This document shows, piece by piece, positions 58,640 through 64,000 of a DNA stretch of 64,000 nt. This DNA comes from Andrena cerasifolii (Eukaryota > Arthropoda > Insecta > Hymenoptera > Andrenidae): assembly GCF_050908995.1 (NCBI RefSeq), contig NC_135119.1, forward strand, positions 24,147,001-24,211,000, written 5' to 3'. Positions within the stretch are counted from its first letter, which is position 1; each line of letters opens with the position of its first letter. The notes under the pieces were generated by a model that saw nothing but the letters and a program-made list of their open reading frames with translations, did no database searches and was not told the DNA's origin. The position numbers were made by a program, and so were the translations under genes.

Positions 58640-59235
58640 GCTAAATGCGTCCTTTGTTTAGGGCCGGAATGGACTTTTGCGGGGCCCAAAAGAAATGCAT
58701 TTATATTGCAAGGCTTCTGAATTTTATAATAATGAATATCTATGCATAGGGCCCCGCAGAGTTTATGATGAGACTTTTGTGGACCGCGGGGCCTTTTAAA
58801 GAAATTTTGTAATAATAATCTACGCATAGGGCCCCGTAAATATTACGAAGAGCTTTTCATGGATTGCGGGGCCCAAAAGAAATGCATTTATATTGCAGGG
58901 CTTCTGAATTTTGTAATAATAAATATCTATGCATAGGGCCCCGCAAAGTTTATGATGAGACTTTTGTGGACCGCGGGGCCTTTTAAAGAAATTTTGTAAT
59001 AATAATCTACGCATAGGGCCCCGTAAATATTAGGAAGAGCTTTTCATGGACTGCGGGGCCTTTTAAAGAGATTTTGTAATGATAAATATATATGCATAAG
59101 GCCCTGCATTTATGAAGAGCTTTTAGTGGACCGCGGTTCCGTTTAAATAAATTTTGTACTAATAAATATATATGCACAGGGCCCCGAAAAATTGTTCAAA
59201 GAGGTTCTCGTGGACAGCGGGGCCTTTTAAAGCGC
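58640..59235 (+). repeat. GC-boxed tandem array, ~80/107-bp alternating units
   Basis: GCATAGGGCCCCG or variants lie at 58744, 58824, 58931, 59011, 59093 and 59172. Each unit joins a GCATAGGGCCCCG box, an AT-rich spacer and a GACCGCGGGGCCTTTTAAAG box. The 107-bp form carries AAAAGAAATGCATTTATATT, so an 80+107 compound unit of 187 bp is duplicated. Two nearly identical minus open frames here are repeat translations. Confidence 0.93.
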
Positions 59236-59604
59236 AGAACCGGGCTCCGGGGAACGCGCTGAACCCGCCTCTCGCCGGCCTTACCTTTGCTACTTGTTAC
59301 AGGGCTGTACTTATTGGGTTACGTGCAGGGCTTGAATAGATTTCGAAAATAACTGTTTCAAACTGTTATATAAAGGTTCTGACTGAAAGAGTTATGAAGA
59401 ACCTTTATTCGGAATAACCGTTATAAAGAAAAAAGTACACTGAATACCTGAATATCCTGGGCGTTTGACTTGCCACCGAAATACTCGGACGCGTTAAGGG
59501 CCCAAGCCCCTGCTGTGTTTACGAGGTCGCTACATCTCGGGGGGGGGGCACCACAATTTAAGAAGAACGATGTAAAGTGAGCGAAAGGAGTATCTGTACA
59601 CTCC

Positions 59605-59955
59605 AATTAAATTAATTACCTCCAATAATTAAATCAATTTAAATAATTCTACTGAAATTCTAAATTAACTACAGATGTTTTACACAATTTAAATAATCCA
59701 TTCCAAATTCAATTACCTCCAATAATTAAATCCATTTAAATATTTCTACTGAAATTCTAAATTAACTACAGATATTTTACACAATTTAAATAATCCATTC
59801 CAAATTCAATTACCTCCAATAATTAAATCCATTTAAATATTTCTACTGAAATTCTAAATTAACTACAGATATTTTACACAATTTAAATAATCCATTCCAA
59901 ATTCAATTACCTCCAATAATTAAATCCATTTAAATATTTCCACTGAATTTCTAAA
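59605..59955 (+). repeat. 97-bp tandem repeat
   Basis: AATTACCTCCAATAATTAAA begins units at about 59614, 59712, 59809 and 59906 (97-98 bp apart). Units contain TTCTACTGAAATTCTAAATT and TTACACAATTTAAATAATCC. About 3.5 copies, highly similar. Confidence 0.95.
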
Positions 59956-59999
59956 TTCTTCTTTTTTATACACAATTACGTCGAAACCCCGGGGTGTGC

Positions 60000-60640
60000 A
60001 AATACATACTTCTTTTACCCACAGTATCCCAATTCTGACTTCTTAACCCTCATCCGCTAGAATCTTTCCCCTCCCTAATTTCCAACCGCCACCTATGAGG
60101 CGCCCTGTAGCACTGAGAATCGCCAGCCGGGGGAAGGAAACGTTACGAGTGAGAAATAGTCAGCCAGCGGAGACAGGTCCAGTGGCCAAGTGCGTTGCAC
60201 ACACCCACGAGCGAAGGAGAGAGAAACCGTAGGAAATCGGCGAAGCTCGCGCGGTGTTTTATACGCATTCGGAGCGATCGATCGATCGATCGATCCGATC
60301 GCGCAGCCGACCAACTGGATCGGCGTTATTTCCCCTCGGACGAACGAGTTCACCTACGCGTGCGCGGCTACAGGCCACGGGGGACGGCCCCTTAAGGATT
60401 CGATTCGAATTCGCTGATAATCGTATTCAAAGTCGCGGAGTCGCGAGCGGAGGAGGGGAGGAGCAGTGGCGTGACGGGACTCGAAATTAATTCCCTCCCA
60501 GACCTCTCACTCTCCCCCCCTCTCTCTCTCTCTTTTTCTCCCTTTCGTTCGTCGCGCGGCGCAATTGCAAAGAACCTCCCTTCGATTTTGTATGCGTCGT
60601 CCGCGACGATAGCACGCGGGGCCATTCGCGATAACGCGCG
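60000..60640. other. CpG-rich intron sequence next to the 32-codon exon
   Basis: Includes (GATC)n at 60276-60296 and a (CT)n run near 60516-60534. The minus open frame that continues from the exon is intronic after the donor at 60685. Confidence 0.5.
60276..60296. repeat. (GATC)n microsatellite
   Basis: GATCGATCGATCGATCGATC within a GCGATC...CCGATCGCG context; a perfectly self-complementary run. Confidence 0.9.
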
Positions 60641-60685
60641 AAAGCGTATCGCCCGGAGTCGGGGGACAGAGAGCAAGGTACTCAC

Positions 60686-60781
60686 GTCTTTGCTGGGCAC
60701 GCAGAGCGGGGTCCCTTCCTTCACCACCCCAGCCTCGACCATCACGCCCATCACGATCGGGTCGCGGGAGTTGAAGATGTA
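60686..60781 (-). CDS. eIF5B: eIF5B exon: domain IV beta barrel, part 1
   Basis: 96 bp, 32 complete codons, phase 0 at both ends. It reads YIFNSRDPIVMGVMVEAG then a short variable stretch and TPLCVPSKD, matching the NSRDPIV(M/V)GV.VEAG...GTP.CVPSK block of domain IV in animals and fungi. Acceptor TTTCAG above 60781; donor GTGAGT below 60686. The donor leads into a 21.25-kb intron, so the next codon of the protein lies at 39432. The 631-bp upstream intron holds two adjacent MITEs. Confidence 0.95.
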
Positions 60782-60979
60782 CTGAAACAGAGAACCGAGC
60801 TTTCTGACTCTGTCTGGCACTGGAGGAAGCGTCCACTTTAGGAGAATTTTTGGGACCTACAGGGCCTGCGCGACAAATGACTTGCTTCGAATATTGATCG
60901 AGTCTTGAGAATCTTTAAAATCTCGGCGAGAGTGGGAAGGTTCAATGGAGAGAGGTGGGAAAGGTTGGTCAAGGTTTGA

Positions 60980-61093
60980 TACAGGGCGTGCAAAAAGTAC
61001 AGGGCAGAGGGTTTGTTAAATTTTTCACGGACTTTGCGATCTTTCCAAAAGTTTAAAAATTCATCTGGCTGGAAGCTTTTGCCCGCCACTGTA
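60980..61093. mobile_element. TA-flanked MITE (CAGGGCGTGCAAAAAG) in eIF5B intron
   Basis: TACAGGGCGTGCAAAAAGTA at the left, CTTTTGCCCGCCACTGTA at the right; related to 48922-49039. 114 bp. Confidence 0.75.
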
Positions 61094-61094
61094 C

Positions 61095-61262
61095 AGGGAG
61101 TTTAAAAAGTGGTGGTCACTTCTTTCAGGGGTGAATCTACACCTCTGTATCGTTGGAGATTTATAAAGAAGACCCTGCAAAATTGTTTATAACATTGAAA
61201 ATTAATTTTTTTTTATAAATCTCCACCGATCCAGAGATGCGACCACCACTTTTTGAACCTCC
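61095..61262. mobile_element. Palindromic MITE adjacent to the previous one
   Basis: AGGGAGTTTAAAAAGTGGTG pairs with CACCACTTTTTGAACCTCCT; the inner arms TCGTTGGAGATTTATAAA and TTTATAAATCTCCACCGA also pair. 168 bp with a short AT loop. Confidence 0.8.
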
Positions 61263-61412
61263 TCTACATCTATACAGATTTTCACGATCCACCAAGCCCG
61301 TATAAATTTCTCAGATTGGAAATGGTCGACGTGGTACCATTTTCTAGTTAATGGCGACTCTGCGACATTTTATTCAGCGAGGTAAGGTTTGCAGGAGGAT
61401 TTGAGGACGCAC

Positions 61413-61620
61413 CTGCGGCAGGACGCGAAGTTTGCAAGGGAATACGGCGATGTGTTTGTGCTCATCCCGCTTGCGTTGCTTCAGCTCCTCTCTGTAAGCG
61501 GTGAACTGGTCGAAGAGGTGGTAGATGATGTCTGCGTGGAAGATCTTGACCCCGAGGGAGTCGGCCAGCTCCTGGGCGTCTTTCTCGATCTTCACGTCGA
61601 ACGCAAGTATCGTAGCGTAT
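61413..61620 (-). CDS. eIF5B: eIF5B exon: domain III end, connecting helix, start of domain IV
   Basis: 208 bp: one base plus 69 codons. It begins YATILAFDVKIEKDAQ, runs through SLGVKIF and IIYHLFDQFTAYREELKQ, and ends HIAVFPCKLRVLPQ. These are strongly conserved eIF5B blocks. The Lys/Arg/Glu-rich stretch after YHLFDQF corresponds to the long rigid helix linking domain III to domain IV, and VFPCKLRVLPQ opens the domain IV beta barrel. The acceptor is CACAG just above 61620 and the donor is GTGCGT below 61413. The preceding intron is only 106 bp, typical of compact insect introns, in contrast to the next ones. Confidence 0.95.
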
Positions 61621-61726
61621 CTGTGCCGGACAACCGAAATTCAATGAACCCAATAATTATCAATCAGCTGCACAACAAGCTTATCAATCATACTCCGATC
61701 GAATTATTCACTCTGAATCTACTTAC

Positions 61727-61803
61727 TGACTGTCGTGCTCCAACATGATGGAAGCCTTCATCACGTCCTTCTTGACTACGGGGCCGATACGGATTCCAGC
61801 GTA
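61727..61803 (-). CDS. eIF5B: eIF5B exon: end of domain III, first exon in window
   Basis: 77 bp encoding 25 codons plus two bases, beginning YAGIRIGP and containing KKDVMKAS and MLEHDSQ, the conserved domain III segment of eIF5B (animal homologues have YAGINIGPV...KKDVMKAS). The acceptor on the minus strand is a pyrimidine-rich tract ending GCAG just above 61803. The donor GTAAGT starts at 61726. The exon ends in phase 2, and the CA at its end pairs with the A opening the next exon to make Gln. The upstream intron continues past 61804 and carries a large MITE at 62112-62634. Confidence 0.93.
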
Positions 61804-62111
61804 CTGCAACCAAAATGACGGAACATGGAATTGGGGCCATTGGAATGGGCCTACGTGCCCTTTTTCCTTAAATCGTTTAAGTCGACTCAGGTATATGCTA
61901 TATATATAATACACCAAAGACATGTTACTTCTCTCGCGTTTACATTAGCTAGATGCTGTTTTGAAGAAGTGTGAAAAATAGTTTTGGAAAAAGATCATGA
62001 ATGTACCTTTATATAACTTACTGGAGCTAAGTAACGAAAATTACACATTCCACTTGCATAAAAATTAAAAGTTTTGTTTATTCTTACGCTTCATTTTGTA
62101 CTTTTCATCTA

Positions 62112-62634
62112 ACAAGGGGAGGACACCATGTCGAAAGTAAGTAAATGGGTGTCCGAGCGTTTCAGCCAATAAGCCTTAATAATAGAGATATTAACATGGA
62201 AATTATTAAAAATTTCATAGTGGCCGCGGGATTTTAGTGGGTAAAAATCCCACACTACCCTGGCGCCCGCGGAAGATTCCTTTCCGGAGGCGTCGGGGTG
62301 CCTTTTGAAGATGTCTCCACGTTAAAAAAAAACTTTATAAATTTTTTTTTATTAATTATATTTTTTATAATTTTTTTTTACAATTTTGTTTTTAACTTGG
62401 GGAAATTTTCAAAAGGCACCCAGACTCCTTCAGAGGGGAACCCCCCGGAGGCGTCAGGGTAGTGTGGGATTTTTACCCATTAAAATCCCACGGCCACTAT
62501 GAAATTTTTTAATAATTTACATCTAAATATCTCTACTATTAAGGTCTATTGGCAGAAACGTTCATTTTCGACATAGATCCATCGTGTCAAGGCTCATCAA
62601 AATCGGTGTCTACCACATGGTGTCCTCCCCTTGT
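62112..62634. mobile_element. 523-bp palindromic MITE upstream of the first visible exon
   Basis: Termini ACAAGGGGAGGACACCATG and CATGGTGTCCTCCCCTTGT are perfect. Pairing continues through ATTTCATAGTGGCCGCGGGA / CCCACGGCCACTATGAAAT and GAAAAGGCACCC-type arms to a T-rich centre near 62350. A nested GATTTTAGTGGGTAAAAATC fold-back lies in the left arm. No coding. Confidence 0.9.
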
Positions 62635-63680
62635 AAGCAATGTATACAAAAATTATATTTAAATAAATAAACAAAGAGGCAATTTATTACGTTTTTGCCA
62701 CACTCATGGAAAAAGGGCACCTACGCCACTTTCTTGAAACTTATAAATAAAATCACATATCTTCAAATCATAATTTCTATTTTCAGAAAGTTTGAATGAC
62801 ATTTTACTACATCCTTAAGAAAAATTCGATTTAATTGCATTACTTTTTATTAAGTAATACTATAATGAAAACTCTGGAATCGCTTTTCTTGAAATGGCAC
62901 TTTGGCGTATGTGTCCTTTTCCCATAAAACGCCTCAGTTTCTTTCAATGGAACTTTATCGTCGCAGTTACAGAAACCTTAAAAATTTAGCTACCCCGAAT
63001 TTTCAAGTTTCTTTGCTATAATCCCAGCGTCCCTAGCAGAGAAGAGGAGCGACGTGGAAAGGTGTTGCCGCGCTGGGAGACGCTCGGAACGGGGACGCTC
63101 GGCTCGGAGCGCGGAGTTCCGTACTCGGAAGGAAAACAAAACATTAAGGTAAAACATAAACCACTGTCGCCGTAACGTAAATACAGCGGCACGCCGCTAG
63201 TGCCGGCGTGCGTGTGTCTGTTTTGGCCGCGAAAATAACTAGTGACGCATGCTGCACGGATTCGGCTGGCCGATGCGACCAGACGAGACGCGACACGTTG
63301 AAATAAACGCATCTACAAACAAGTTATACCGCGGAGCTTCGGCCACGGAACTTGTAGACTGATTTATCGCTCGATAGCCAGAAGCTAGGATTGGCTTTAC
63401 ACTTTGCGATGCTGCAATAATGTGCGTCTTCAGATTTTATTCCGTTCCAAGACGGTTGCTGCATGGCCTGATAATTTCACGTGTATATATCTACCTTTAC
63501 TGTTATTACGCAATGGAGGTTCCATAATAGACAGTAATGGGAATGTTCATTGCGTTACTATCAAATTTACGTAGTGAGCAGAATTTTTGTGGAAATATGA
63601 TTGTTAAAAAGATTCGTATTCATATTATTTTGGCCAAGATTAGTATAGTATTGTGCTATATTTTTGTCTAGTGTTCTATG

Positions 63681-64000
63681 TACAGTGACTCGCATTAATG
63701 TTCGGACACTTTTTAAAATCGCATAACTTTTTTAGAATTGGTCCAAACGACTTGAGATTTTTTTGAGAAGCTAGAAGGATTAGTTTGCTAACTGACGCGT
63801 TTCGTCGTTTTGAAAAAAAATGTATTTGGTTGGAATAGCGAAAATAATAGTAAAGGTCGATTTTTAAACTTTTTTGTGAGCTTGTAATGAAAATTAAAAA
63901 AAAAACGTTTGTAGATTGCAGTAAGTTGTATACGTGCCTAAAATTTCATCAAAATCGGATTTTTTTGAATTTTCATTACATGCTCACGAAAAAAGTTTAA
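63681..64000. mobile_element. TA-flanked mariner/Tc1-like element, cut by the window end
   Basis: Starts TACAGTGACTCGCATTAATG then TTCGGACAC. The internal TAGAATTGGTCCAAACGAC and GAAGCTAGAAGGATTAGTTT match 40275-40496. A GTAATGAAAATT / AATTTTCATTAC fold-back lies near 63885-63985. The right end is not in the window. Confidence 0.7.

Larger units (their letters stand above)
39433..60685 (-). other. eIF5B 21.3-kb intron
   Basis: Donor GTGAGT at 60685 and acceptor TTTCAG at 39433 flank coding segments that are contiguous in the protein. The intron holds at least four tandem arrays, about a dozen MITEs, a split SINE and the 42.9-44.0 kb regulatory-looking block. I see no conserved protein exon on either strand, so a nested coding gene is not supported. 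Confidence 0.9.
33140..64000 (-). other. eIF5B: eIF5B gene, 3' portion (gene body)
   Basis: Eukaryotic translation initiation factor 5B is the cytosolic GTPase, orthologous to bacterial IF2, that joins the 60S subunit to the 48S complex. Five minus-strand exons join without gaps to give ~216 residues co-linear with the C-terminus of animal eIF5B. All four introns within the window have GT donors and AG acceptors and break the frame consistently. Introns are 106 bp, 631 bp, 21,253 bp and 6,023 bp in transcript order. The GTPase domain and N-terminal region are not in the window: the first exon seen starts inside domain III, and I found no further exon between 61804 and 64000. No AATAAA-type polyadenylation signal is obvious in the first ~1 kb after the stop, so the 3' end is not placed. 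Confidence 0.93.

Noticed and set aside
58423..59014. Two almost identical minus-strand proteins (MRRLLLQNFFKRPRGPQK)
   Set aside because: They arise from the duplicated 187-bp compound unit of the GC-boxed array.
61804..64000. Further upstream eIF5B exon
   Set aside because: I looked for domain II/III blocks on the minus strand and found none; the space is largely a MITE, AT-rich DNA and a truncated mariner-like element.

Overview
This is a stretch of animal nuclear DNA, most likely from an insect, and the base composition and repeat content fit Hymenoptera. It has GT-AG introns, an intron of more than 21 kb, CpG-rich blocks in an AT-rich background, (GA)n/(CT)n tracts, many short palindromic DNA-transposon relatives (MITEs), a tRNA-derived SINE and eight or more tandem arrays. 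There are no operons or ribosome binding sites. Most long open frames here lie in low-complexity or tandem-repeat DNA and are not genes. The insect/Hymenoptera placement is inference.

The only gene I can name securely is eIF5B, the ribosomal subunit-joining GTPase, on the minus strand in the right half. Five exons (61803-61727, 61620-61413, 60781-60686, 39432-39271, 33247-33140) join in frame through canonical splice sites. They encode the C-terminal ~216 residues: the end of domain III, the connecting helix and domain IV, with the stop at 33142-33140. The 5' part of the gene lies beyond position 64000. The domain IV exons are separated by introns of about 21.3 kb and 6.0 kb that hold most of the repeats in the right half.

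Layout. 0-4.1 kb: two arrays of one 16-bp monomer in opposite orientation around a ~2.4-kb unique segment. 4.1-13.5 kb: AT-rich DNA with a TTAA-flanked MITE, a 10-bp-monomer array, a fold-back array with an AAATTT core, and a miRNA-like hairpin. 13.5-17.5 kb: a CpG- and GAGA-rich block that looks like a promoter/5' leader, with a possible minus-strand exon ending at a good splice donor (13642). 17.5-33 kb: intergenic DNA with palindromic MITEs, a tRNA-derived SINE, a 17-bp-monomer array and nested insertions. 33.1-64 kb: the 3' part of eIF5B. Its introns contain a ~70-bp array next to the last splice acceptor, a 731-bp palindromic TTAA element, a ~265-bp dimeric satellite, a regulatory-looking block at 42.9-44.0 kb (GC boxes, an NRF-1-type palindrome, CRE/E-box sites), a 184-bp satellite, several TA-flanked and hAT-like MITEs, an 80/107-bp GC-boxed array and a 97-bp array.

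I found no intact transposase, reverse transcriptase, functional tRNA or rRNA gene. Family names given to MITEs rest on terminal repeats and target-site form only.
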